This document shows, in pieces, positions 48,857 through 60,097 of a stretch of 64,000 nucleotides of DNA; the first letter of the stretch is position 1, and every line of letters starts with the position of its first letter. The translations under genes were made by a program, and so were the position numbers. The notes under the pieces are model-generated. The model ran no database searches. It saw only the letters and a list, made by a program, of their open reading frames with translations, and was not told where the DNA came from. The DNA comes from Marinimicrococcus sp033875255 (GTDB lineage: Bacteria; Pseudomonadota; Alphaproteobacteria; Geminicoccales; Geminicoccaceae): NCBI GenBank assembly GCA_033875255.1, contig JAWZSN010000001.1:1-64000 (forward strand), given 5' to 3'.

Positions 48857-49330
48857 GTGGTGGAGTTTCGAGCTTTGCTACGTGAACGACTTCAGGCCGC
48901 CCTCAAGACAGCCAGCGCGTCTGGCGACGAGCGGGCGGCGGCGACCCTTCGCCTGGTGATGGCGGCCCTCAAGGAGCGCGATCATAGCGCCCGCGACAGT
49001 GGCGCGCAGGAGCGGGTCGAGGACGAGGAGATTCTCGCCATGCTCCGCGACATGGTGGAGCAGCGACGCCAGGAGATCGGCCGCTGCGAGAGTTGCGCCA
49101 GGGTCGACCTGGCCGAGAAGGAGGCCGAGGAGATCGGCATTCTCGAGAGCTTCCTGCCGCCCCGCCTGTCCGAGGCGGAGATCGACGCGGCCGTCGAGGA
49201 GGCCATCCGCACGCTGGGGGCGACCCGGCTCAAGGACTGTGGCCGGGTGATCGCAACCCTCAAGGAGCAGTTCAGCGACCAGCTCGACCTCGCTTGCGCC
49301 AAGCGGATCGTATGCAGGAAGCTGCACTGA
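48857..49330 (+). CDS. GatB/YqeY domain protein
   Basis: 157 residues, starting with GTG. YqeY family: the helical domain resembles the tRNA-binding tail of GatB (LREIVEQRR-like LRDMVEQRRQEIG; ESFLPPRLSEAEIDAAVEEAI). Role unknown but conserved directly upstream of dnaG and rpoD in alphaproteobacteria, as here. Divergent from carA. Likely first gene of a dnaG–rpoD operon. Confidence 0.9.
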   Translation: MVEFRALLRERLQAALKTASASGDERAAATLRLVMAALKERDHSARDSGAQERVEDEEILAMLRDMVEQRRQEIGRCESCARVDLAEKEAEEIGILESFLPPRLSEAEIDAAVEEAIRTLGATRLKDCGRVIATLKEQFSDQLDLACAKRIVCRKLH

Positions 49331-49337
49331 CCGCGGC

Positions 49338-51209
49338 GTGGCATTGACGCCCCGGCCGTCCGGAAGGGACGGCGGGGCCGGCAGGGAACGGGGTTTGGCG
49401 TTGGACACGGGACCATCCCTCGAGGACTTCAAGGCAAGGCTGCCGCTCGCCGACATCGTCGGGCGCTATGTGAGGCTCGTGCGCCGCGGCCGCGAGTTCG
49501 TCGGCCTGTGCCCGTTCCACAAGGAGAAGAGCCCGTCCTTCAACGTGGTCGAGGAGAAGGGCTTTTATCACTGCTTCGGTTGCGGTGCGCACGGCACCGC
49601 CATCGACTTCGTGATGGCCGTCGAGCGTCTCGAGTTTCCCGAGGCGATCGAGCGGCTGGCCGAGATCACCGGGCTCGAGGCACCGCGCCGGCGCAGCAGC
49701 GCCACGCCGCCCCCCGCACCCGGGCTGCACGAGGCCAACGAGGCGGCGGCGGCCTGGTTCGCCGCCACCCTGTCGGGCGAGGGAGGGCGGGAGGCGCGCG
49801 CCTATCTGGCGAGCCGCGGCCTCGATGCCGAGGCAGCGCGGCGCTTCGGTCTGGGTTGCGCGCCAGCCGGCCGCAGCGCGCTCAAGGCGGCCCTGCTGGC
49901 CCGGGGCTTTTCCGAGCAGATCCTCGTCGAGGTGGGTCTGCTGGTGCGCCCGGAGGACGGCGGCGACAGTTTCGACCGGTTCCGCCACCGGCTGATGTTC
50001 CCGATCCACGACGCGCGCGGGCGCATCGTCGGCTTCGGCGGCAGGGCCCTGGGCGACGCCCGGGCCAAGTATCTCAACAGCCCGGAGACGCCTCTCTTCC
50101 ACAAGGGCCGACTGCTCTACAACCTCGCCCAGGCGGCGCGGCCGGCCCGCGAGGCCGGCAACCTCCTCGTGGCCGAGGGCTACATGGACGTCATCGCGCT
50201 GGTGCGGGCGGGCCTCGCGCACGCCGTGGCACCGCTCGGCACCGCCATCACCGAGGAACAGTTCGAGATCTTGTGGCGACTGGCCGACGAGCCGGTCTTG
50301 TGCCTCGACGGCGACGCTGCCGGTCTGCGCGCCGCCCACCGGGCGGCCGAGCGGGCGCTACCGCTGCTGCGCGCCGGGCGATCCTTGCGCTTCGCCCTGC
50401 TGCCGCCCGGCGAGGATCCCGACAGCCTGATGCGCGGAGGCGGCGCGGCGGCTCTTGCCGAGGCGGTCGGCCGTCCGCTGCCGCTGGTCGAGTTCCTGTG
50501 GCGGCGGGAATATGCGCAGGCCCAGCCCCTCGACACGCCGGAGCGCCGCGCCGCGCTGCAGGGCCGTCTGCGCGAGCTCGCCATGCAGGTCGCCGACCGC
50601 GAGGTGCGGGGGCATTACCTTGCGGCCTTTCGCGAGCGTACCGTTGCACTTTGGCCACGGCGCGAGAAAGGCGACCGGCGCGGGACGCCGCCGCCGATGG
50701 CCGGCGTGCTCGCGGCGCGCCCCCCGGATCCCGTATTCACCGCGGAGCGGCGCCTGCTGGAGCCGCTCCTGCGAGAGCCGGCGCTGCTGCACGAGATCGA
50801 GGAGGACCTGGCGGCGATCGAGTGCCGCGAGCCGCGTCTCGAGAAGCTGCGGCAAGAGATCCTCGCCGCGTGGAGCGAGCAACCCGGGCTTGACGCGCGG
50901 GGTCTGCACGACCATCTGAGCCGTTACGGCTTCGCGGAACTGGCCGAACGCGTGCTCGCTGGCGGCCCGGTCGCGCTGGACGACGGAAACGAGCAGGGCG
51001 GTGCGGCGGCGCACGATGTGTGGCGGCGCATGGCTGTTCCTGTTCTCCGGCGCTCGGCGCAACGGCGTGAGCTGGAGGCGCTGGCGGCCGGCGACGGCCA
51101 GGGCCGTGATCGAGTCGGGGCCACTCTCGGCGGCCTCGACAGGCTGCTCAATGCGCGGGACGAGGACACCGGGATGGGTCTTCCCCACACTGGCAGGGCT
51201 ACCGGGTGA
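49338..51209 (+). CDS. dnaG: DNA primase DnaG
   Basis: 623 residues from GTG 49338; an in-frame TTG near 49394 gives a start closer to the usual N-terminus. Zinc domain (CPFHKEKSPSF then CFGCGAHGTA), RNA polymerase core with TOPRIM (LLVAEGYMDVIAL; CLDGDAAGLRA) and a C-terminal DnaB-interacting region that is Ala/Arg rich. Synthesises RNA primers at the replication fork. Seven bases after yqeY, 90 bp before rpoD. Confidence 0.95.
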   Translation: MALTPRPSGRDGGAGRERGLALDTGPSLEDFKARLPLADIVGRYVRLVRRGREFVGLCPFHKEKSPSFNVVEEKGFYHCFGCGAHGTAIDFVMAVERLEFPEAIERLAEITGLEAPRRRSSATPPPAPGLHEANEAAAAWFAATLSGEGGREARAYLASRGLDAEAARRFGLGCAPAGRSALKAALLARGFSEQILVEVGLLVRPEDGGDSFDRFRHRLMFPIHDARGRIVGFGGRALGDARAKYLNSPETPLFHKGRLLYNLAQAARPAREAGNLLVAEGYMDVIALVRAGLAHAVAPLGTAITEEQFEILWRLADEPVLCLDGDAAGLRAAHRAAERALPLLRAGRSLRFALLPPGEDPDSLMRGGGAAALAEAVGRPLPLVEFLWRREYAQAQPLDTPERRAALQGRLRELAMQVADREVRGHYLAAFRERTVALWPRREKGDRRGTPPPMAGVLAARPPDPVFTAERRLLEPLLREPALLHEIEEDLAAIECREPRLEKLRQEILAAWSEQPGLDARGLHDHLSRYGFAELAERVLAGGPVALDDGNEQGGAAAHDVWRRMAVPVLRRSAQRRELEALAAGDGQGRDRVGATLGGLDRLLNARDEDTGMGLPHTGRATG

Positions 51210-51299
51210 GACCGCCTGACGGCGGGCACACCTTTCCCGCGCGCCACGCGGCGGGCATCGAGGACGCGACCAGGTTTCGAGATCCAGGAGGAAGCTTGC

Positions 51300-53297
<1,998 letters not shown>

Positions 53298-53352
53298 TCC
53301 GGATCTCCAGACCTGATGCAGGCCCGCTCGCCGGGCTTGCCGCCTACCTGCA

Positions 53353-53388
53353 GCGGGCGCCTTCGACGGAGGCGCCCGCTTGCTTTTT
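53353..53388 (+). terminator. Intrinsic terminator after rpoD
   Basis: Stem GCGGGCGCC/GGCGCCCGC (53353–53361 with 53371–53379), 9-base loop, followed by TTGCTTTTT. Located 56 bp after the rpoD stop and before the MetOD1 gene. Confidence 0.88.
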
Positions 53389-53472
53389 CCGCGTGGCAGC
53401 GGCCGGCGCGGCTGGTAGGTTGGCGAGGCTGCGGACGGGCTCCGGCGCCGGCCGATCGCACCGTCGGGAGAG

Positions 53473-54003
53473 ATGGCCGTGACCACAGAGGATATGGCCG
53501 CGCAAGACGTGCCGCTGGATCGTGACCTGTTCCTGCGCCAGCTCGTACGCGAGCTCTCGGGCGCCTTGGAAGACGTGGTCGGGCTGGAGGAGGCCTCGGG
53601 CTATATCAGCCTGGTCGGCGCCGCCATGGGCGAGCAGATCGGCGCCAGCTATCGCCGGGCGCTCAGGGTGGAGCGGCTCGGGCGCGAGCAGCTGGGCGCC
53701 GTGCTGGTCGACCTCAAGCGGCGCATCGAGGGCGATTTCTACATTATCGAGGAGACCTCCGAGCGGATCGTGCTGGGCAACCGGGCTTGCCCGTTCGCCG
53801 AGAAGGTGCTCGGCCGGCCATCCATGTGCATGATGACCTCCAACGTGTTCGGCCGTATCGCCGCCGACACCGTGGGCTATGCCCGGGTGGACATCGAGGC
53901 GGCGATCGCGCGCGGCGATCCGAGCTGTCGGGTGGTGATCCATCTGGATCCGTCGACGGCTCCCGATGCTGGCGGCGGCCGTGAGTACTTCCGCGCGTCC
54001 TGA
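53473..54003 (+). CDS. Methanogen output domain 1 (MetOD1)-like protein
   Basis: 176 residues. Resembles the MetOD1 sensory/output domain family: GYISLVGAAMGEQIGASYR, a hydrophobic core around LVDLKRRIEGDFYIIE, and a cysteine set in NRACPFAEKVLG, SMCMMTSN and PSCRVVIHL that could bind a metal. GGGAG precedes the ATG. Its stop lies 4 bp before the ATG of the hybrid histidine kinase, so the pair is likely one signalling unit. Family assignment is from motif memory. Confidence 0.7.
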   Translation: MAVTTEDMAAQDVPLDRDLFLRQLVRELSGALEDVVGLEEASGYISLVGAAMGEQIGASYRRALRVERLGREQLGAVLVDLKRRIEGDFYIIEETSERIVLGNRACPFAEKVLGRPSMCMMTSNVFGRIAADTVGYARVDIEAAIARGDPSCRVVIHLDPSTAPDAGGGREYFRAS

Positions 54004-54007
54004 GGCC

Positions 54008-56830
54008 ATGGCCCGCGATCCCCTGACAGCCCGGCTGCTGAGCCTGCTGAGCGAGCCGGCGTTGATGGTGACGCCGTCGGGGCGGGTCCTGGCGTGGAAC
54101 AGCGCGGTACGCGCGATGCTGGGCCGCAGCGACCCGCCGCCCTCCCGCCTGCACATGCTCGCCGTCGAGGCCGGAACGGTGGATCCTCTTCTTGCGCGCA
54201 TGGCCGGCGCCACCAGTGCGGTCGGCAGCCTGACGCTGCTGCATGAGGATGGCACGAAGCTGCGCTTCAAGGTCGAGGGCGGCGTGGCGGTGCTCGACGC
54301 CGACCATCGGCCGGAGCAGCTGCTGCTGCGCCTGCGGCCCAGCGCCGACGAGCGTTCGCCCTTGCCGGTGCTGCGTCGGCAGATCGAGACGCTGAACCGC
54401 GAGATCCGCCGACGCCATGCGGTGGAGGCCGACCTGCGAGCCAGCGAGGAGCGTTTCCGCCATCTGGCCGAAGCGCTGCCGCAGCTGGTCTGGACCGCGT
54501 CTGCGGACGGAACAATCGACTACCGCAACCGCCGCTGGTACGCCTTTGCCGGCCTGGATGGCGGGGCTTCCGAAAGACAGTGGATCAGCCTGCTTCATCC
54601 GCATGATCGCAAGGCGGCGCTGGCGCGTTGGCGACAGGCGGTGGAAAGCGGCTCCGTGCTCGAGACGGAGCTGCGGCTGCGGGGCGCGGACGGCCACTAC
54701 CACTGGTTCCTCGCCCGGGCGGTGCCGACGGGCGCTCCGGCAGGCACGGTCGGGCGCTGGCTGGGCTCGCTCACCGACATCAGCGAGATCGCCGCTGCCC
54801 GCGAGACCCTGGCGCGCGGCCGCCACGAGCTCGAGCTTCTCGTGCGCAAGCGGACCGAGCAGCTCGCTGCCAGCAACCGCTTCCTCGAGCGCGAGGTCGA
54901 GCAGCGCCGCCGGATCCAGGAGACGCTGGAGGCGCGCGAGCGCGAGCTGCGGGCGAGCGAGGCGCGCTACCGCGCGTTCTTCGAGAACAGCGACGAGGCG
55001 CTGTTCCTGCTCGACGCGCTGCCCGACGGACGGATCGTGGTAGGCGCCACCAACCCGGCCCACGCGCGCATTACCGGTCTGCCCGCCGACATGGCCACGG
55101 GCCGGGATCCGCGCGACCTTTGGCCTGTGGCGGCGGCCGAGGAGCTTGTGGCCCGGGTCCGGGCCTGTGTGGCGGCTGGCCGGCCGCTGCGGTTCGAGCA
55201 GGTGATGGAGCTACCGGCCGGTCGGCGCGAGCTCGAGACGATTCTTGTGCCGGTGCCCGAGCAGGGCATGCAGGGTACCCGCGTTCTCGGAAGCGCCCGC
55301 GATGTCACCGAGCAGCGCCGGGCCGAGGCGACGCTGCGCCAGGCCCAGAAGATGGAGGCGGTCGGCCAGCTCACCGGTGGCGTCGCCCACGACTTCAACA
55401 ATCTTCTGCAGGTGATCTGGAGCAGCCTCGAGCTGCTCGATCGCGAGCTCGCGGAGGGGAGTGCCGGCCGCCGGCAGCTTGCCAGCGCCATGGACGCGGT
55501 CGAGCGGGGCAAGCGGCTGAACACCCAGCTCCTGGCCTTCGCGCGCCGCCAGCCGCTGGCCCCTACCGGCGTCGCCCTCGCGGAGGTGCTCGAGGCCATC
55601 GTCGAGCTGCTGAGCCGGACCCTGGGCGAGAGGATCCGCATCGAGACGGCGCTGGCGGACGATCTCTGGCCGGTGCTGGTCGATCGCACCCAACTCGAGA
55701 ACGCTCTGTTGAACCTGGCGGTCAATGCCCGCGACGCGATGGGCGGGGAGGGTCTGCTGCGGATCACCGCTGCCAACCGCACCGTGAGCGCTGCCGGCGG
55801 CGAGCTGGAACCCGGCTCTTATGTCGAGCTCGCCGTCGAGGACAGCGGCTGCGGCATGCCGCCGGAGGTCCTTGCCCGGGTGTTCGAGCCGTTCTTCACC
55901 ACCAAGGGGGAGGGGCAGGGTACGGGCCTCGGCCTCAGCATGGTCTATGGGTTCGTCAGGCAGTCCAAGGGCCAGGTGTGGATCGACAGCAGCCCGGGCC
56001 GGGGCACCACGGTGCGGCTGGCGCTGCCGCGTGGCAGCAGGCTTGCCGAGCCCGCAGCGCCCTTTCTGGCGAATGCCGCCGGCGGACGCGAGCGCATCCT
56101 TCTGGTCGAGGACAACGAGGCGGTGCGCGCGGCGGTAGCAGAGCTGCTGCGCATGCTGGGCTACGGCCTCGAGCAGGCGGCCGGCGGCGAGCAGGCGCTG
56201 GCCATGCTGGAAGCCGGGCTCGACGTCGATCTGCTGTTCACCGACGTGATGATGCCCGGCCTGCTGGACGGCGGCGAGCTGGCCCGTCGCGCGCGCCTGC
56301 TGCGCCCGGGGCTGGCGGTCCTCTTCAGCTCCGGCCATGCCGGCGCCGGGCTGCTGCGCGACGGCCGGCTCGAGCCTGGCGTGACGCTGCTGAACAAGCC
56401 CTACGGCGCCGCCGAGCTCGATCTCAAGATCCGCGAGGCGCTGGCCATGTCCGGCGGCGGTCCTTCCCCCGCCCGGCCGCGGCTCCTCGTGGTCGAGGAC
56501 GATGTGCTGATCCTTCTCGATCTTGCCCAAAGCCTGGAGGCGGCCGGCTTCGAGGTCGAGGAGGCAGCCACTGCCGCGCAGGCCATCGAGGCTCTCGAGC
56601 GCCTGCCGGTGGCCGCCCTGGTGACCGACCTGCGTCTCCCCGACGGCTGCGGCGAGGAGCTGGCGGCGGAGGCTCGTCGCCGGATGCCGGCCCTGCCGGT
56701 GATCTTCGCCACCGGCGGGGATACCGCGGAGCTGCTCCAGCGCCAGGCCGGCACGCCGGTCAGGGTGCTGGCCAAGCCCTACCGCAACGAGGAGTTGCTG
56801 CGCAGCCTCGCCGAGCTCGGCGTCGGCTGA
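54008..56830 (+). CDS. Hybrid sensor histidine kinase, PAS domains with two receiver domains
   Basis: 940 residues from ATG 54008; a GTG at 53981 overlapping the upstream gene is an alternative. Order: PAS-like N-domain (1–100), PAS/PAC (about 140–265), coiled coil, PAS (about 310–445), HisKA with phospho-accepting His461 (GGVAHDFNNLLQVI), HATPase (NLAVNARDAMGG; GTGLGLSMVYGF), receiver 1 (Asp746, LLFTDVMMPG) and receiver 2 (Asp874, LVTDLRLPDG). No membrane helix is evident, so it is a cytoplasmic sensor. Downstream partner unknown. Confidence 0.9.
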   Translation: MARDPLTARLLSLLSEPALMVTPSGRVLAWNSAVRAMLGRSDPPPSRLHMLAVEAGTVDPLLARMAGATSAVGSLTLLHEDGTKLRFKVEGGVAVLDADHRPEQLLLRLRPSADERSPLPVLRRQIETLNREIRRRHAVEADLRASEERFRHLAEALPQLVWTASADGTIDYRNRRWYAFAGLDGGASERQWISLLHPHDRKAALARWRQAVESGSVLETELRLRGADGHYHWFLARAVPTGAPAGTVGRWLGSLTDISEIAAARETLARGRHELELLVRKRTEQLAASNRFLEREVEQRRRIQETLEARERELRASEARYRAFFENSDEALFLLDALPDGRIVVGATNPAHARITGLPADMATGRDPRDLWPVAAAEELVARVRACVAAGRPLRFEQVMELPAGRRELETILVPVPEQGMQGTRVLGSARDVTEQRRAEATLRQAQKMEAVGQLTGGVAHDFNNLLQVIWSSLELLDRELAEGSAGRRQLASAMDAVERGKRLNTQLLAFARRQPLAPTGVALAEVLEAIVELLSRTLGERIRIETALADDLWPVLVDRTQLENALLNLAVNARDAMGGEGLLRITAANRTVSAAGGELEPGSYVELAVEDSGCGMPPEVLARVFEPFFTTKGEGQGTGLGLSMVYGFVRQSKGQVWIDSSPGRGTTVRLALPRGSRLAEPAAPFLANAAGGRERILLVEDNEAVRAAVAELLRMLGYGLEQAAGGEQALAMLEAGLDVDLLFTDVMMPGLLDGGELARRARLLRPGLAVLFSSGHAGAGLLRDGRLEPGVTLLNKPYGAAELDLKIREALAMSGGGPSPARPRLLVVEDDVLILLDLAQSLEAAGFEVEEAATAAQAIEALERLPVAALVTDLRLPDGCGEELAAEARRRMPALPVIFATGGDTAELLQRQAGTPVRVLAKPYRNEELLRSLAELGVG

Positions 56831-56878
56831 CGGCCGGGTTGGCAAGTCTCGTGGAGCGTGCCTATATGCGGCCGCGCC

Positions 56879-56954
56879 GGGCCCGTAGCTCAGCGGTTAG
56901 AGCTGACCGCTCATAACGGTCTGGTCGCAGGTTCGAATCCTGCCGGGCCCACCA
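56879..56954 (+). tRNA. tRNA-Ile2 (anticodon CAU)
   Basis: 76 nt. The acceptor stem GGGCCCG/CGGGCCC is perfect and the 3' ACCA is encoded. Anticodon CAT is at 56912–56914 in a loop closed by ACCG/CGGT. T arm is CAGGTTCGAATCCTG. The body resembles bacterial tRNA-Ile2 rather than elongator or initiator Met (GGUUAGAGC D-arm, GGUCGC variable part), so C34 should be modified to lysidine by TilS to read AUA. Confidence 0.92.
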
Positions 56955-56984
56955 GGCGCAGCTGCCCTCTTGCCGGGAGGATCC

Positions 56985-57866
56985 ATGGCCGTCGCCGCTG
57001 CACCCGCCGGGCGCGACCGTCCGCTCCTCGGCATCGGCCTGATGTGCCTGGCCGTCCTCTGCCTGACCGTTCAGGATTCGACCGCCAAACATCTGGCCTT
57101 GAGCTATCCGCTGGGCGAGGTGGTGTGGGCGCGCTACGCCTTCAACCTGATCTTCCTCCTGCCACTTCTCGCCATCGCCGGGCACCGCGCGCCCTGGCGC
57201 TCGGCGCGGCTGGGCCTGCAGATGCTCCGCGGCGTGGCGATGATCACTGCCACGGGCCTGATGTTCCTCTCGGTGAGCCTGCTGCCGCTGGCCGAGACCT
57301 ATGCCATTTCCTTCCTCGCCCCGCTCTTCGTCGCCGGCCTCGCCGTGCCGGCGCTGGGCGAGAAGGTGACCCCGCGGCGTTGGGCCGCCATCGCCCTGGG
57401 CTTTCTCGGCGTGCTGGTGGTGGCCCGGCCGGGGACGGGGGTTCTCGGTCCGGCGGCGCTGGCGCCGGTCGCCATGGCCTTCTTCTTCGCCGTCTACCAG
57501 CTGGCCACCCGCCGGCTCGCCGCCTTCGACCACCCCTATACCACCATGTTCTTCTCCGCCGGCATCGGCACCGCGCTCACCAGCCTGCTGCTGCCGTCCC
57601 TGTTCGTCATGCCGGCGCCCGGCGACTGGGTCCTCATGGGCGTCATGGGGCTGCTCGGGCTCGCCGGCCAGCTCGCCATGATCCGCGCCTTCGCCTTCGG
57701 CGACGCCTCGCTGATCGCTCCTTTCGTCTACACCCAGATCCTCTGGGCGGTGGCGATCGGCTGGAGCGTCTTTGGCGACCTGCCGGACGCCTGGACGCTG
57801 GCCGGCGCGGCCATCGTGGTGAGCGGCGGCCTGTGGCTGCTGCGCCAGCAGGCGCGCGGCGGCTGA
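56985..57866 (+). CDS. EamA/DMT-family transporter
   Basis: 293 residues from the ATG preceded by GGGAGG. About ten hydrophobic segments in two EamA halves (LTVQDSTAKHLALSYPLGEV at the start; FGDASLIAPFVYTQILWAV in the second half). Inner-membrane exporter of small metabolites or amino acids; substrate unknown. Begins 30 bp after the tRNA on the same strand. Confidence 0.88.
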   Translation: MAVAAAPAGRDRPLLGIGLMCLAVLCLTVQDSTAKHLALSYPLGEVVWARYAFNLIFLLPLLAIAGHRAPWRSARLGLQMLRGVAMITATGLMFLSVSLLPLAETYAISFLAPLFVAGLAVPALGEKVTPRRWAAIALGFLGVLVVARPGTGVLGPAALAPVAMAFFFAVYQLATRRLAAFDHPYTTMFFSAGIGTALTSLLLPSLFVMPAPGDWVLMGVMGLLGLAGQLAMIRAFAFGDASLIAPFVYTQILWAVAIGWSVFGDLPDAWTLAGAAIVVSGGLWLLRQQARGG

Positions 57867-57955
57867 CGCGACGCTTCACCGCCCGTTAACCCTCACGGGG
57901 TTAGGCTGCTCCTCGAAGCGGCGGCCGTCGCCGCCGAAGCGGAGGGCCTGGGCCG

Positions 57956-58552
57956 ATGGTGGTGGAGCGAATCGAGCTGACACGCGCCGAGACGGAGGCG
58001 CTGGAGCGCGACATCAACCTGCGCCGTCACGTCGAGCGCTATGCCGCGGCACGGCAGTTCCTGTTCGGCACCGTGCTGGATGCGTCCTGCGGCGTCGGCT
58101 ACGGCAGTTGGCTCTGCCAGAAGAATCCGGACGTCGACCTCATGCTCGGCATCGACGCCGATCCTGCGGCGATCGCCTGGGCCCGCCAGCACTTCACCAC
58201 CCAGAAGACCCGCTTCGAGTGCTGCCGGATCGAGGACTTCCCGGCGCGCAAGATCGACGTGCTGCTGTCGCTTGAGACCGTCGAGCATCTCGAGCATCCC
58301 GAGGCGCTGGCCGAGCTTGCCGGGCGCTGCGCTGCCGAGGAGGTGGTGGTCTCCTTCCCGCAAAAGAAGACCACACACTATAACGGCTTCCACCGCTGGG
58401 ACCTCTCGGCCCAGGACCTGCTCGACATGTTCGGCGGTTTCGCCCGCACCGCCACCATCGACCAGAGCAGCGACTATCTCCTGCTGCACCTGGTCCGCCT
58501 GCGCCCCCGTCACCATGCCGCCCGCCGCTGGCGGCTGGCAGAGGCAGGCTGA
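57956..58552 (+). CDS. SAM-dependent methyltransferase (class I)
   Basis: 198 residues. Rossmann methyltransferase with motif I LDASCGVGYGSWLC, an acidic residue after strand 2 (LGIDADPAA) and motif IV-like SLETVEHLEHPEAL. Translationally coupled to the glycosyltransferase (TGATG), so it probably methylates a sugar or glycan made by that enzyme. Exact substrate unknown. Confidence 0.83.
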   Translation: MVVERIELTRAETEALERDINLRRHVERYAAARQFLFGTVLDASCGVGYGSWLCQKNPDVDLMLGIDADPAAIAWARQHFTTQKTRFECCRIEDFPARKIDVLLSLETVEHLEHPEALAELAGRCAAEEVVVSFPQKKTTHYNGFHRWDLSAQDLLDMFGGFARTATIDQSSDYLLLHLVRLRPRHHAARRWRLAEAG

Positions 58553-59592
58553 TGCTCCACTTCCTCTATACCCCCTATACCTTCACCAAGGGCTCCTACG
58601 GCCGCTACGAGGACGCTAACGCCGAGATCGTCAAGCATGGCGCCAGGGTTCTGGGAGGGCTGGGGCCGGTCCATGTCTCCAGCTTTCACGCCGGACGTAT
58701 CACCGACCGCCCCGAGGATGCCCTGCTCGGCCATCCCACCTGGGGGCCGCCCGATCTCGCCTGCGACTGGATGCGCGACAACGCTCTGGCGGAAGATGCG
58801 GCCGGCCACCCCAACGCCTACGTGATCATGCCGTGGGTGCCGCGCTTCCCGCGCGAATGGCATATGCCTTTCATCGACCGCCAGCTGCGCGCCGCGCGCC
58901 GCATCTTCGGCCTGTGCGGCGCCCACTGGGCCGAGGAGACCCGGGCGCTCGACGATGGCTCGCTGCAGCACGAGGTCTCGGGCAAGCTCGTCGCGGTCAA
59001 CATGGGCTGCACCGCGGAGCTCCTGCCGTTCCGGGAACGACGGCGCGTCGGGGCCAGACCGACCCTGCTCCATGTCAGCCATCTCGGCAGCTACAAGCGC
59101 TTCGACCGCCTGCTCGCCAGCATCCACGGTCTCGACGTGCGGCTGTGCGTCGCCACCCGCAGCCTGCCCCGGGGGCTCTTGAACCTCGATGCCCAGGGGG
59201 TCGGCCGCGTGCAGATCCACTGCCTGGGCGTCATCGACAATGCCGATCCTGGCTTCAACCGCTTCGTGGCCGAGGAGGTCGACTTCTATATTCACACCAG
59301 CGATCTCGACGCCCAGGCGACGGCGGTACTGGAGGCAGCGGCCCGCGGTGTGGTGCCGATGGTCACACCCGAAAGCGGCTTTCGCAGCCCCTTCGCGATC
59401 CATCTCTGCGAGGACCCCGCCCACAACCGCGAGATCATCGCCCGGGCGCTGGCCATGCCGGAAGCCGAGTATCGCGAGCGCGCCCAGGGCCTGCGCCGGC
59501 AGATCCTCGAAGAGCATGGCTGGGAGCACGTCTTCGGCACCATCTGGCGCACTATCGCGGCCGACCTTGCGTCCGTCAGGGCCGCGGCATGA
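58552..59592 (+). CDS. Glycosyltransferase (GT4-like, GT-B fold)
   Basis: 346 residues. The C-terminal nucleotide-sugar domain shows LLHVSHLGSYKRFDRLLASI, the diphosphate-binding segment HTSDLDAQATAVLEAAARGV and MVTPESGFRSPF, an E-x7-E-like arrangement as in GT4 enzymes. The N-terminal acceptor domain is divergent. No membrane segment. ATG overlaps the methyltransferase stop. Likely modifies a surface or secreted glycan. Confidence 0.75.
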   Translation: MLHFLYTPYTFTKGSYGRYEDANAEIVKHGARVLGGLGPVHVSSFHAGRITDRPEDALLGHPTWGPPDLACDWMRDNALAEDAAGHPNAYVIMPWVPRFPREWHMPFIDRQLRAARRIFGLCGAHWAEETRALDDGSLQHEVSGKLVAVNMGCTAELLPFRERRRVGARPTLLHVSHLGSYKRFDRLLASIHGLDVRLCVATRSLPRGLLNLDAQGVGRVQIHCLGVIDNADPGFNRFVAEEVDFYIHTSDLDAQATAVLEAAARGVVPMVTPESGFRSPFAIHLCEDPAHNREIIARALAMPEAEYRERAQGLRRQILEEHGWEHVFGTIWRTIAADLASVRAAA

Positions 59593-60097
59593 CCGGCTGA
59601 TCGGCGCGGTCGCGGGAACGAGCGCTGCGAGGGTGACGATGCGACGCGGCAAGGCCCGGGACAGGCTCGTGGCGGCGCGGCCGTGCCAGGCGCTGTGCGC
59701 GTCTGCTCTCTTCTCCTTGGCCGGTTGCCGGCGGCGAATCGTCCACGGGACGGCTACGCTCCGGTGGGCGCTGAGCCGGGCCAGCCGACAAAAACGTCTG
59801 GCCCGGCCCGTTTGCAGGAGGGTCTTGAAGGCTGGTCCTGTCCGGTCTGCGCCGACCTATCCGGTCTCGCGAGCTCTCCTCGTGGCCGAGACGGAGATCC
59901 AGGCACCCTGGTCCCCATCGACAAACCGGCGTCGCAGCGCCGTTCTTTGGCCCGGGTTTCCAGAGCGGCGATCGACCTCCGCGCCATCTTCAGCTCCTTC
60001 CCGCAACCATCCTGGGCCGCCGGCGCGCGCGGGCGCCGGGCAGCCGTCCGGTCAGCCGGCGGGGGGCAGTGCGGCCGGGTGCCGAGGTGGTCTGGCG
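59593..60097. other. 505-bp decayed spacer with a dispersed repeat copy
   Basis: No intact gene. It holds a copy of the GC-rich repeat at 59678–59720. On the minus strand from 59987 there is an ATG after AAGGAG with a possible short frame (MARRSIAALETRAKER). A one-base shift would join it to RRRFVDGDQGAWISVSATRR ending at 59857. This may be a frameshifted small gene but I do not recognise the product. Confidence 0.4.
59678..59720 (+). repeat. GC-rich dispersed repeat, copy 4 (diverged)
   Basis: Reads cggccgtgccaggcgctg then tgcgcg and a pyrimidine-rich tail (ctctcttctcctt), matching the copy at 26123 with several changes. Confidence 0.5.

Noticed and set aside
56879..56954. Assignment of the CAU tRNA to elongator or initiator methionine
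   Set aside because: Body sequence and stems resemble tRNA-Ile2, and the initiator hallmarks (unpaired first base pair, three G–C pairs below the anticodon loop) are absent.
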